Assembly (NCBI GenBank): GCA_902984215.1
Contig: CADWAF010000148.1
Location: forward strand, 1-64,000
Length of the DNA stretch: 64,000 nucleotides
Direction of reading: 5' to 3'
From: Willaertia magna
Lineage: Eukaryota; Heterolobosea; Eutetramitea; Acrasida; Naegleriidae
The notes beneath the pieces are model-generated. The model was not told where the DNA came from. It did no database searches and was given only the letters and a program-made list of their open reading frames with translations. Shown piece by piece: positions 19,770 to 30,189 of the stretch. How positions within the stretch are numbered: position 1 is the first letter of the stretch; each line of letters starts with the position of its first letter. The position numbers and the translations under genes are program-made.

Positions 19770-21836
19770 ATGCAGCAACAACCAGTTCAAAGTAATATTT
19801 CTTCTCATGAAGGAATGTTAAGAATGATATTTAATATTTCTCTACAATTATATTCTAGTGTTAATGATTGTTTAGGACCTTTGGGAAATATTAAATTAGT
19901 AACGAAGAGTCAACAAATAAATAATCAAGAAGAATTAATAAATGAAAATAACAAAATTAATATACATTTATGTTCTGATGCTTTTAGTATTTTAAATTAT
20001 TTACAAGTTAAACATCCTATTGGAATAATTATTCAAAAATTAATTAAAAACATTTACATGGGATGTGGTGATGGTACTATTAGTACTTTATGTTTATTGA
20101 CAAGTTTTTTAAAAGAAACATTGAATTTAATTTTAGAAAATGAAATTAAAATTAAAGACATCATTGATGTTTATTCTAAATTAACTAAAATATGTGTAGA
20201 AGAAATGAAAAAAAAGTATGCCATTAATGTTTTAGTAAATGAGGATAATGAACCAGTTAATTTACAAAACTTGACAACTTCTCAAAAAGGAGAGATATTA
20301 AAAGTAAAATTAAAATTAAATGAAAAATTAATCAATGAATTAACTTATTCAACACTTTTTACTAAAATTGGAAAACAATGTGAATTTTTACAAAAAGTTT
20401 GTATTCAAGCTAGTAAAGCATTATACGAAAATTTAACAATTGAAGATTTAAAAAATTTACAATTCTCAAATTATTTTCATAATATTCATATTATACCTCA
20501 ATTATCTATAAAACCAAATGCATTCTTTTATAAAGGTATAATTATAGAACATTCAATTCAAGATATTGAAATGCCATTGTATTTAAATAATTGTAAAATA
20601 ATAATGTTAAATAATATACCTTTAGATTTAGTTAAAAATAAAAAAGAATACCATTTTCATTCAGCAGAAGAGAGGATTTCAATTTTAAAAAAAGAAAGAG
20701 AAGAAATTGATTCAAAAATAAATAAAATTATTGAATTAGGTGTAAATGTAGTTATTTCAAATAGTTTTATTGATAATATTAGTTTAAATAGATTTGCAAA
20801 GAAAGGTATTATTGCATTAAGACATGTTAGACAAGATTTATTTGATATGATTAGTGACATGGTTGGGGCAATTAAATTATTTTCATTAGATTATCCAATT
20901 AAAGAAGAATATATTGGTTATTCAGACGAAATTAAAATTGTAAATGATTTTAGACAAGCAGAAACTTTAATTTATATTAAAGGAAAAGATAATTGTAGAT
21001 GTGGCACTATTGTAGTTTCTTGTACTAATAAATTTAATCAAGAACGATATATAAGAGCAATTAAAAGTACTTTGAAAGTATTAAGGAATACGTTTGAAGA
21101 TTGTTTAATTATTCCTGGAGGAGGAAGTATGGATATGTTGCTAGCTACAACAATAAGGAAATTAATACATAGTGATATGTCACATGTAGAAGAAAGTGTA
21201 TATAATGCATTTTCAAATGCGTTAGAAAATGCTATTCCAGCTACTTTATGTAAAAACGCTGGGTTTAATGTGAATCAAGTTGTAAAATTTAAATGGAGGA
21301 AGCTTTGTGAAAAAGAAAATCAACCAATGACTATTGATTTTAAAAACACCAGTGAATTTGTACCTACTGATAAGATTGGGTTATGGGACTCTTTGAGAGT
21401 TAAAATACAATGTCTTCATCAAGTTATTGAAACAATAAGTACCTTAATACGCCTGGATGCCATCATTATTGAAAAAGATTGGAGTAAGGTTAAGAATGAA
21501 AAAATTAATTCTATTTTATCTGACCTGCAACAAGAAGAGGAAGAAAAAAAACAATTGGAAGAAAAGATAAATGAAGATGGGTCTAGTGAAACTGGATTTA
21601 AAAGCTTCGCTCATATCAAAAAGAATAAGATTAGTGAAACGCACAAGAAGAAAATTATCAAAAAAGAGAAAGTGTTTTACAGCAAAGAAATGATAAAGAT
21701 TAGGAAACAAATTGAGGAACGTCAAGAATTAAATAAGCCAACAAGTATTAAACAAGATAGACAACAACAAGAAAGAGAACGAAAATTAAAAGAAAAAGGG
21801 CTAATAGGGTATTCTCTAGATCCATTCCAGCAATAA
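19770..21836 (+). CDS. CCT/BBS-type chaperonin-like protein
   Basis: 688-residue, intronless relative of group II chaperonins. Family landmarks: NDCLGPLGNIKLV (for GPxGxDKxL), a degenerate nucleotide loop SDAFSILNYLQVKHPIG (for NDGATILKxxxVxHP), GCGDGTIST at about residue 97, EERISILKKEREEID, GVNVVISNSFIDNISLNRFAKKGIIALR, IIPGGGSMDML, and ALENAIPATLCKNAGFN. The C-terminus adds about 110 Lys/Glu-rich coil residues not found in CCT subunits. The altered ATPase loop and extension recall BBS6/BBS10/BBS12-type chaperonin-like proteins of the ciliary BBSome pathway; a divergent CCT subunit is the alternative. GDGT is intact, so ATP binding may survive. Confidence 0.75.
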   Translation: MQQQPVQSNISSHEGMLRMIFNISLQLYSSVNDCLGPLGNIKLVTKSQQINNQEELINENNKINIHLCSDAFSILNYLQVKHPIGIIIQKLIKNIYMGCGDGTISTLCLLTSFLKETLNLILENEIKIKDIIDVYSKLTKICVEEMKKKYAINVLVNEDNEPVNLQNLTTSQKGEILKVKLKLNEKLINELTYSTLFTKIGKQCEFLQKVCIQASKALYENLTIEDLKNLQFSNYFHNIHIIPQLSIKPNAFFYKGIIIEHSIQDIEMPLYLNNCKIIMLNNIPLDLVKNKKEYHFHSAEERISILKKEREEIDSKINKIIELGVNVVISNSFIDNISLNRFAKKGIIALRHVRQDLFDMISDMVGAIKLFSLDYPIKEEYIGYSDEIKIVNDFRQAETLIYIKGKDNCRCGTIVVSCTNKFNQERYIRAIKSTLKVLRNTFEDCLIIPGGGSMDMLLATTIRKLIHSDMSHVEESVYNAFSNALENAIPATLCKNAGFNVNQVVKFKWRKLCEKENQPMTIDFKNTSEFVPTDKIGLWDSLRVKIQCLHQVIETISTLIRLDAIIIEKDWSKVKNEKINSILSDLQQEEEEKKQLEEKINEDGSSETGFKSFAHIKKNKISETHKKKIIKKEKVFYSKEMIKIRKQIEERQELNKPTSIKQDRQQQERERKLKEKGLIGYSLDPFQQ

Positions 21837-21837
21837 C

Positions 21838-23883
21838 CTATTTCATTTTATAAAACGCGTGGAAAGGTTTGTGTGTTGTATACTTAATATTAAGGGAATC
21901 ATAATTTGAGGAATGTAGTTTGTGACACTTATTGCAAAGAATAAAAGACATGCAAGTCTTACACTTGTAAATAGGACCTTGCAAACCTTTCTTTTTACAA
22001 GCAGAACAATTTAATTTTTCATGTACTTGTCTTGGTTCAGGTATTAAAGAAATCTCATGATTTGATTTGTGGTTCTTCGGTTCTTTTTGTAAAAAGAAAC
22101 ATTTCCTACATAAATTTACATCCTTACATTCACTACATTTAAATCTTTCACCAATAATTGGGGAAGTAAGACAACTACTACATCTAACATTAACATGTAC
22201 AGGATAACTATTACCTGGATCAGGAAATTCAATTGCAGTAAAACAATAAACATCATGTTCATGTTTCTTTTCAGAAATAATATAATCAAAACAAGTCTCA
22301 CAAACATCATAATCTGTTGAACATGTCTTACATGAAAACCTAGAACCACATATTGGATATTGTTCACATACATCACAACTATACCAATCGTGAAATATAT
22401 TTTCTACACAATTATTCTCAAAAATAAAAAAATTCTCTTCACTACCATATTTATCTTTACACTTATCAAAACAATCTTTACATAAATTAATAAGTGGATC
22501 TTTTTTATATTTATATCTATTAATATTCTTATCTGTACCCATTAAAGAAGATGAAAATAAATTTACATTACATTCTGTACAATTATAACTTTTCATTTCA
22601 TTATCAAATGCAGGACCTAATCTATTACCTAAACTTAACCAACCTTTTCTAATATTATGATTTCTAGCAAATAATTCAATCTTTCTTGTACCAGGTACCA
22701 TATTCTCAATAATTTCATATAAATCATTAGGTTTTTGAGATTGTATACCAATCTTACTAAAAATAACATCATTAGATACTTTTGAAATATATTGTAATTT
22801 TTGTCCATTCTTTTTAGTTGAACCATGTTTCACACCAATTAAAACAATCTCAGTTGAATGTAAAAAGTAATAACCAGTTCCAACAAATATTTGTTCATTC
22901 TTTTTAGTTTTCTTTACCCACACAATTCTATCTATATATGTAAATCCCCAATGATTTAATAAATTTAATCCAAATTGTAAAGATGAATTCATTACCCATA
23001 AAAAACAGAATCCTTGGTCACATAATATTCCTACATCTATATCTTGTATTTCTTGATATGACAAAGTATTATAATTTAATCTAAAATTAGTATTACTAAA
23101 CATCATACTCTCTTGTGGTCTAGATTGTACAACTCTCCAAGGTGGATCAACTAAAATTACATTAAATTTACCTAATGAACTTAAATTAAAATATCTTAAA
23201 TCACAATTAATATAATGTCCATCTTTATATTCTTTTACTTTATAATTACTACCACTTCCTACTGCATTATTTACATGTTTCTTTACAAATTCTTTATCTT
23301 CTAATAATTTATTATTTATTTTCTTTTCTATTAATCCTTTATAATCTTCAAATCCATTTAATGAATACTGTCCTATTTGTATTTGATCTAATGAATTATT
23401 ATTTATTGCTATATCTATCATTTCATTATCTAATATTTTTCTTTCAATAAATGGTGAATTATTAATTAATGCTATTTCATTATTATTACTATTATTGGTT
23501 ATTACCGATTCACAAAATGTTGAAGTACTAGAAGAACAACAGGATGAAGGAGAAGTATTATGTTTATCTTCTATAATTAATGGAGAGTCATTGCTATTTA
23601 CTACTTTTTTCTTTTCCGATTCAATGTTAAATAATTGATAAAAATTAGAGAATTGTCCATTATTTTTACTACTAGAAGAAGAGGTACTAGAAGATGATGG
23701 TGATGATGATGAACTCCTAGTTTTAGGCTTCGCTTTAGTTTTTACTGTTTTCTTTTTTTTAGTTTTTTTCTTTTCACTACCATCACTATCGCTACTTGGT
23801 TTTTCTTCTTCTTCACTTTCATAATAACTCACTTGCTTTTCTCTCTTCCTTAACTTTTTGAGCACTTGTTGTTCTTGCACCAT
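21838..23883 (-). CDS. MT-A70 (DPPW) methyltransferase fused to ZZ fingers
   Basis: Predicted N6-adenine methyltransferase of the MT-A70 family, about 681 residues. A low-complexity acidic/Ser/Lys N-terminus is followed at about residue 245 by the catalytic DPPW (FNVILVDPPWRVVQS), then CDQGFCFLWVMNSSL, WGFTYIDRIVWVKKTKK, FLHSTEIVLIGVKHGS and KPNDLYEIIENMVPGTRKIELFARN, as in METTL3/METTL4/MTA1. After GWLSLGNRLG come Cys/His clusters: a partial CTEC...CKDC unit and three ZZ-type fingers (YSCDVCEQ...VCETC; VRCSSCLT...LCRKC; LNCSACKK...LCNKC). I know of no standard MT-A70 with ZZ fingers. Whether it methylates RNA or DNA cannot be told. The start is ATG 23883; the frame runs back to a TTG at 24072. 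Confidence 0.85.
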   Translation of the reverse strand: MVQEQQVLKKLRKREKQVSYYESEEEEKPSSDSDGSEKKKTKKKKTVKTKAKPKTRSSSSSPSSSSTSSSSSKNNGQFSNFYQLFNIESEKKKVVNSNDSPLIIEDKHNTSPSSCCSSSTSTFCESVITNNSNNNEIALINNSPFIERKILDNEMIDIAINNNSLDQIQIGQYSLNGFEDYKGLIEKKINNKLLEDKEFVKKHVNNAVGSGSNYKVKEYKDGHYINCDLRYFNLSSLGKFNVILVDPPWRVVQSRPQESMMFSNTNFRLNYNTLSYQEIQDIDVGILCDQGFCFLWVMNSSLQFGLNLLNHWGFTYIDRIVWVKKTKKNEQIFVGTGYYFLHSTEIVLIGVKHGSTKKNGQKLQYISKVSNDVIFSKIGIQSQKPNDLYEIIENMVPGTRKIELFARNHNIRKGWLSLGNRLGPAFDNEMKSYNCTECNVNLFSSSLMGTDKNINRYKYKKDPLINLCKDCFDKCKDKYGSEENFFIFENNCVENIFHDWYSCDVCEQYPICGSRFSCKTCSTDYDVCETCFDYIISEKKHEHDVYCFTAIEFPDPGNSYPVHVNVRCSSCLTSPIIGERFKCSECKDVNLCRKCFFLQKEPKNHKSNHEISLIPEPRQVHEKLNCSACKKKGLQGPIYKCKTCMSFILCNKCHKLHSSNYDSLNIKYTTHKPFHAFYKMK

Positions 23884-24385
23884 TCTTTTTACAGTTGTTA
23901 TTAATGCCGAGTGAAGCCTTTTTTTTCCGATAAAAATTTTTAGACAGCAACAACTGAATCCATAATGTGTAGTGAAATCGAATTTTTTATCTATTTTGGT
24001 GTTTGAAGTAGATGGCTTGTGTTTCTTTGGGCACAAGATATCCTTATACACCAAAAGCTTTCCTTTTAGCAATGTTTATTTTCAGAACGACAACGTTTTA
24101 AACTGGGTAGATTACATCTGTGGTTGATCAACCTACAAGAAACTTCTTCCAATGCATGTCTATTTACTCAAATAATTAATTTTATTAATGATGTTATCGA
24201 TGTTCTTTAACAGAAGTAATTTATCTAACATTAAATTTATTCAATACTTGCAACGCTATGTTTGAAAAATAAAACAGTTATCTAAAGTACTGGTTTAAAA
24301 GATGATGCAACGTTCTTTCTTCATTTTTTCTTCAAAAGGAATCACCTTTAAATTTCATTAACTTTGTCTCATCAGGTAAATCGTT
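23884..24385. other. Intergenic region
   Basis: About 500 bases between two minus-strand genes. It should contain the promoter of the MT-A70 gene and the 3' region of the fructokinase-like gene lying to its right. The open frame of the MT-A70 gene continues to 24072 without an ATG, so that portion is more likely leader. No RNA gene, repeat or ORF with family features is seen. Confidence 0.4.
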
Positions 24386-25463
24386 TTATTTGTGAATAAT
24401 ATTGGGACTTGTTAAGAGACTAAGCTGTTTGACCAAATACAAAGCACCAACAATGCCTGAATTTTCAGTGTACTTTGATTCTCTAATAATATCTTGTATA
24501 GTATTATCATTAACTTTTACATGATAGTTATTTAAGAGATGAACAGTTTTTAGTCTAATCTTATCAAATAGAACATGTCTCTTCATTACACCTCCACCCA
24601 AAACAATTACTTGACAACTTGACACAAGAATTAAGGTGGCACAGAGATGAGCTAAATAGTGAGCCTCAATATCCCATATTTCATCATCATCTGGAATGCC
24701 TTTAATATCATGAACTGAAATGTTTTTTCTCTTTGCAATGCCAGGAGTAGCTGCCACACCTTCCAAACATCCATCAGTGTGAAATGTACAAAATCCTTTG
24801 AAACCAGTACTTATATCTCTTTCATGTAACGGTACTCTAATGTGACCACCTTTAGATCATTACGTTAAAAATTAAAATGTCTTACAAACATCATAGCTTA
24901 CCTTCTGGATGCATCAATCCATGCACAGGTTTTTGATTGATCACTAAACCTATACCAATACCTGATTCATTTATTGTCACAAAAGCGTGAAATACTTGTA
25001 CTTACCTGTTCCAATTGTCACATATGCCAAATTATCAATACCTTCATCTTTAACTTGTTGAAATTCAGCCATTGCCGGACCGTTAACATCTGTATCAAAA
25101 TTAATATGATCAATCTCTGGAAATTCTTTTTTAAAATAAGAAACAATATTAAATCCTCTCCATGCAACCTTTGGAGTACTGGGTAAAATACTTCCTGCTT
25201 TTATATCTATTGGTCCAAAATTTGCAATACCCAACTTTTTAATCTTACCATTTAATTCTGTTTCCTTTTGTTTAAAGAAAGTTTTAATTGGTTCCAATGT
25301 ATCTTCCGGATTGGTGGTATCTACTTGAAAAATATTGTTTAGAGCTTCATCAAATGTTTTTCCTATGCACACTTTAAAAGATGTACCTCTGTGTTTTGAA
25401 GTAAGATAATATTAATTCAGCAAATATTTACCCTCCTTCTACAGCAGCTATCAATTCAGTCAT
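24386..25463 (-). CDS. ROK-family fructokinase
   Basis: Sugar kinase of the ROK family, 312 residues, four exons on the minus strand: 25432-25463, 25006-25388, 24902-24961 and 24386-24849, all GT-AG with consistent phases. Spliced, it reads MTELIAAVEGGGTSFKVCIG (ATP-binding loop), LAYVTIGTGIGIGLVIN, HGLMHPEGGHIRVPLHERD, GFCTFHTDGCLEGVAATPGI (zinc-site and ROK signature, compare bacterial YHGDCLEGLASGPA) and VIVLGGGVMKRH. The pattern is closest to bacterial ScrK/GmuE fructokinases, so the gene may be an old bacterial acquisition that gained introns. Role: fructose to fructose-6-phosphate; other hexoses are possible. Confidence 0.88.
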
Positions 25464-25532
25464 TTTATTCTTAAATCAGTCAGACTTAATAAAACCTTTT
25501 ATTTTTACAATGATAATTTACAAAATTTTATT

Positions 25533-26483
25533 TTACATTTTGTTTGCAGCAAGCCAACCTTGCATTTGATCGTACAACACTAGAACGAAGGCTGATCCAA
25601 CTGTTCTTACTGCATTGGCCCAAGCTCCCTTAAACATTGCCCTCACACCTTCTTCTCTATAAATCTTTGAGAAACAATCAACTGTTCCTCTATAAATCCA
25701 TTGTTCTTTTGGCTTTTCAGATTGCATCATAAGACGACGCCTCACAGTATCAAATGGATAACTTGCATATCCTGCAGCTATAGAAACAGTTTGAGCTAAA
25801 GCAAACTTTGAAGCGACACCGACTGCCCCCAAATCATTTTTCCATGGATTTTTCTCTCTAAGGGAATCGTAGAGACCAAAGTAGACACCTCTGTATGGAA
25901 TTATACCACAAACTGATACACCAAAACCATTGTATAAACCTCTAAAACCACTAGCCTTATAAGTTTTTACCATACAATCGCCTAAACCCTTAAAATCTCT
26001 GTTATTTCCAATATCTGAAGCAAGACGTGTTCTAGCATAATCTAAAGGGTAAACAAAACAAAGTGAAAGTGCACCAGCAATACCACCACTTGCTAATTGA
26101 ACAAAGAAGAACTTTGTAAAGTTATCCTTTGAAGAATATTCTGGGAAGATTTTCTTTAAACCGTCTTTGAAAGCAAAATTAAAGGCTTGAGTTGGGAAAT
26201 ATCTGTAAATGTTAGTCATATTTCCTCTCCATAGAGATATAGCTCCCTCATTCTTAATAACACGAACAAAACAATCTATAATACCTGTATATCTAGGTAC
26301 TTTACCAGATCTGATCATTGGATTAGCATCTTGGGTTTGTATCAAAAGTTTTACTCTTTCAATTGGAGCAGTTATTGTTTTATCAATTGCTCCAGCAATA
26401 CCTCCTAAAGTAAAATCACGAAGAAAGGCTTGAAATTTAGTTGTCCCTGCAGGTACTGTTGCAGTAGTTGATGAATGAGACAT
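25533..26483 (-). CDS. SLC25A4: Mitochondrial ADP/ATP carrier
   Basis: Six-helix carrier of the mitochondrial inner membrane exchanging ADP and ATP. 316 residues, intronless. Three repeats carry the PX(D/E)XX(K/R) motif: APIERVKLLIQ, YPLDYARTRLA, YPFDTVRRRLMMQ. The family ADP/ATP signature RRRMMM is here RRRLMM at about residue 249, a conservative change. LWRGNMTNIYRYFPTQAFNFAFKD and AMFKGAWANAVRTVGSAFVLVLYD are typical of this subfamily. It shares a 346-bp divergent spacer with the BRCT gene. Confidence 0.93.
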   Translation of the reverse strand: MSHSSTTATVPAGTTKFQAFLRDFTLGGIAGAIDKTITAPIERVKLLIQTQDANPMIRSGKVPRYTGIIDCFVRVIKNEGAISLWRGNMTNIYRYFPTQAFNFAFKDGLKKIFPEYSSKDNFTKFFFVQLASGGIAGALSLCFVYPLDYARTRLASDIGNNRDFKGLGDCMVKTYKASGFRGLYNGFGVSVCGIIPYRGVYFGLYDSLREKNPWKNDLGAVGVASKFALAQTVSIAAGYASYPFDTVRRRLMMQSEKPKEQWIYRGTVDCFSKIYREEGVRAMFKGAWANAVRTVGSAFVLVLYDQMQGWLAANKM

Positions 26484-26829
26484 TTTTTGTTTGGTTGAAA
26501 TCTATTCTTTCCTCTTTAGTTCACACTGAAATAAATTTCGCCAAAAATCGAAAATGAACCTGTAAAAAATTAAAAAGAAATCGACAATCTCATATTCGGG
26601 TTTGATAAAGGATTGTCTAAGAAATTAGATAATTACAAACGACAAAATACTGCATTTCTTTTTACATCAACAAGATCACATAGGACAGCATTATTGGAAT
26701 TTTGAAATACAAAGCTATCTTTTTTTTTTCTCACTCCAAACAACCCCAAGTCAGCACAGGTCCATCACTTACAAAAATTAATTCCAGCCCTTGCTCGACC
26801 TAGTTTTTTCAAATTCATTATTAAAAAAA
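26484..26829. other. Divergent promoter region with E2F-like site
   Basis: Spacer of about 345 bases between the ADP/ATP carrier (minus) and the BRCT protein (plus). TTTCGCCAAA at 26537-26546 (TTTGGCGAAA on the other strand) matches the E2F consensus, about 55 bases from the carrier start and about 280 from the BRCT start. A run of T precedes CTCACTCC near 26720-26740. No ORF or RNA gene is seen. Confidence 0.4.
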
Positions 26830-28776
26830 ATGAGTAATGAAAGAATGCTTTTCACAAAACTATGTTTTTACATCATGCCAGGATTACCTAAAGAAGAATG
26901 CAAAAAATTAGAGAAGGAAATATTAACACATGGTGGAGCGCTTGAAACTGATCCTAAAAGTGAAAATATTACTCATGTAATTTCAGTAGATTTAAATTTT
27001 GCATATAAAAGATTTATGGAAAACCTTCACGATCCTACTACTACATCTCAAACAGAAATATTAGAAGCACCTAATAGACCAAGTGTACCATTAGTTTCAC
27101 CACAATTTATATTTCAATCAATAGAAAAACAACAATTATTAAATGACAATAATTATCTATTATGTTATCCTTATGTATTTCATGGATTAATATTTTCATG
27201 TAGTAAAAAAGTAGAAAGTAATTTAATTCCTAAAATTATATTTATGGTTAGATATTTAGGTGGGAAGTTTATTGAACCATCGGAATTAGAAGATACAGAA
27301 TCATTTGATGATGTAACACATATTATTACAGAATCAGATGATTTTGAAACAATATCAACAAGAGATGAAGTATTAATACTTTCAATTGAATGGTTAAAAT
27401 TATGTTTTTTAAATAAAAGTTATATAAAAGAAGATGAATATTTAGTTGGTAAATCTAAAGAAACATATCATTCAATTTATAAACCAAAAACATTATTTTC
27501 TAATTTAACTTTTTTAGTTATAAATTATCCATCAGATTTTACAAAATATGTTCAATTAATGATTTGTTTAAGTGGAGGTAAAGTAATTAATAAAAAAGTA
27601 ATTAATGAAGATGAAAAGATTAATTATTTAATTACAAGATATGCAACTGAAACAACTAAATCTTTAAAGACTGTAGATTTTACTACAACTGCTCAATGGA
27701 TAGATGATTGTATGAGAGCATGTAAATTAATTCCACTTTCTGAGAAAATAATTTATAAACCTTTAAGATCAAATATAAATATACCTGGATTTGAAAATTT
27801 AAGGATTGCTGTCACTGGTCTAAATGGTATTGAAAGATCTGATATTATTTATTTAATTAAACAAACTGGTGCATTATATACTGGTTTTTTAACAAGAGAG
27901 AATAATTATTTAGTTTGTAAAGGAGATGAAGTTGAAGATACTAAAAAATTAATTAAGGCTCGTGAATGGGGTGTTAATTTAGTTAGAATTGAATATATTT
28001 ATGATTGTATAAGTCATTGGAAGAAATTAAATGATGAACCTTATATTATTGATTTAAATGAAAAGAAGAAGAGAAAAGTAAATGATGATTCAATTAAATC
28101 AAAAGTAAAGAAGAAGAAGAAAATAACTAAAAAATTTCAAATATCAGTTGCTGATAAAGATACTTTAAATTATACTGAAATTATTCTTAAATTTGGTGGT
28201 AGAGTTGTTGAAGAAGGTTTTACACATTTAATAACAAATGAATTAAAAAGAACAAAGAAATATTTAGCTGCCTGTGCATCAGGGGCTTGGATATTAAAAC
28301 CAAGTTTTATGTAAGTTTTTTATAATTGACTTTAGGTATTAAGATTTAATAGTTTTGAGTCTGATAAAAACGATGGATTTGTAGATGAAGAGGAACATGA
28401 ATGGACTGCAGAAAATGATGATGACAAGACTGATAAGGGATTGTGGTTGGGTATTCCAAGAAAGTGGAGATTGTATCATGAAGAACGAGGCCATGGACCT
28501 TTTTATGGTTGGAAAGTTTTTATTCACTTAATAAAACTTGATGGACCTCCACCAGAAATATTTAGTGCAGTTATAACAGCTGGAGGTGGAGTTGTCAGTG
28601 ATGTAATTGATAAAAGTGTAACTTTAGCACTTGTAGATAACTCTGCTACCAAAAAAACTGATACAAAAACAAAACGATTGAAACAATTAGAAATACCAAC
28701 TGTGAATGGTGCTTTCTTCTTGGACTATTTCACTCTAAAAGAAACACCAAATCTAGAAGATTACAAAGTTTTTTAA
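26830..28776 (+). CDS. Six-BRCT DNA-damage protein, PTIP/Rtt107-like
   Basis: Chain of BRCT domains: 1 at KLCFYIMPGLPKEECKKLEK, 2 at HGLIFSCSKKVE...WLKLCFLNK, 3 at LTFLVINYPSDFTKYVQLMI...WIDDCMRACK, 4 at ENLRIAVTGLNGIERSDII...YIYDCISHWK, then a basic nuclear linker, 5 at KFQISVADKD...FTHLITNELKRTKKYLAA, and 6 at YGWKVFIHLIKLDGPPPEIF...AVITAGGGVV. The last pair resembles the phosphopeptide-binding tandem of PTIP, MDC1 and Brc1/Rtt107. Two exons; the first ends 28310 and the second starts at 28353 (42-nt intron) or 28344 (33 nt), both in frame. About 630 residues. Likely nuclear, DNA-damage signalling. The ATG at 26830 follows an A-run. Confidence 0.82.
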
Positions 28777-28906
28777 GAAATTAATAAATTTATTACTAAT
28801 TGTACATAGTATATTATATGACTTTCCTTTTATAACTTGTTCTATTTATTTCTAATCTTGTACAAAGTTTGTGTTACCTTCCTAAAGTAACATTACAAAA
28901 TACAAT

Positions 28907-30113
28907 TTAAAACACAGATTTATCTAAATCATCAAAGTAAGGGTGATTTAATGCATCTTTTGCAGTGATACGAAGATTTGGTTGATAAATTAACATTTTC
29001 TAAATAACATTGTTAACAATTAAATAAATAATTCAAACTTACAGAAAGTAAATCAACTCCAGCGTCAGAAAGATTTGGAACAAGACCACGAAGTAAATTA
29101 CCTTTCCACTTTGGAAAGATTGGTTTCCAATTTGGCAAAGAAGTAACTTTACAATAATTTAAATAAATCTTAATATTCTAATAATTACTTACCTCCATTC
29201 CAAAGTTCTTCTGTAGGAGTACCAAGAGCTTGGAAAATCTTGTATAACATATCAATTTCAGAATCTGCTGGGAATAAAGCATAACCAACACACAATTCAG
29301 CAAATATACAACCAATTGACCAAATATCAACAGGTGTTGAATATCTTCTACAGCCAAGTAAAATTTCAGGAGCTCTATACCACAAAGTAACTACTTCATG
29401 AGTTAAAGTTCTCATTGGAATTTGGAATGCTCTTGCCAAACCCTAATTATTACAATGAACATTGTTAATAAAACTTTACAAAAAATACTTACAAAATCTG
29501 CCAATTTAATTTCACCTTCTTGACTGATAAGAATATTTTGTGGTTTTAAATCTCTATGAATAATTCTTTGAGAATGACAAAATGCAATTCCCTTAATTAT
29601 TTGATACATTGTTGATTTAATATCATCTGATGGAATTAATTGTTTTAATTGTTTTCTATAAATGTCAATCTTTTTCTTTAAATCAAAATCAATAAATTCA
29701 AAAACTAAATGTAATTGATTAGTTCCATGAATTACTTGATGAAGACTTTTAAAACACGTTAATATTAATTTATAATGAAATAAAACTTACCCAACAACAT
29801 TTGGATGATTTAATTCTTTCAATAAAGAAATTTCACGAATTGATGTTGAAGGTACTCCTTCATCTTCTTGTTCTAATCTAATTTTTTTAATTGCAACTGT
29901 TTTACCGGTCTCTAAATCAATGGCCTTTTTTTATTTGTAAATTTATAATTTCTTTTAATTATGAAAACTTACTTTATAAACTACACCGTACGTTCCTTCA
30001 CCGATTTTTTCTTCTCTTTTATATCTCATTAATTTTTGATAGTTTGGTGAATATGGAGTTTCATCTTCTTCTTGTTCGTCCATAACAGTTTCACTATAAA
30101 TTTCTTCTTCCAT
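28907..30113 (-). CDS. CDK1: Cyclin-dependent kinase 1 (PSTSIRE variant)
   Basis: Cell-cycle kinase of 324 residues in six exons: 29973-30113, 29791-29924, 29493-29745, 29193-29442, 29043-29146 and 28907-28999. Visible features: [12 protein letters not shown] with the inhibitory T-Y pair, AIKKIRLE, cyclin helix [14 protein letters not shown] (family PSTAIRE), [20 protein letters not shown]-loop [19 protein letters not shown] with the activating Thr, [28 protein letters not shown] and a final [12 protein letters not shown] 30-residue acidic extension ([20 protein letters not shown]) precedes the kinase. An E2F-type site lies about 80 bases upstream. Partner adaptor CKS1 is in this window. Confidence 0.95.
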
Positions 30114-30189
30114 TCTTTTTTTAATTTTAATTAAACAATAATTATTGGTCTTTTTGTTTATCAGTTTTTAGCAATTTTCATTTCAAATA

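Noticed and set aside
28336..28343. AG at 28335 as the BRCT gene acceptor
   Set aside because: With the GTAAG donor at 28311 it puts an in-frame TAA at once; only 28344 or 28353 starts keep the frame.
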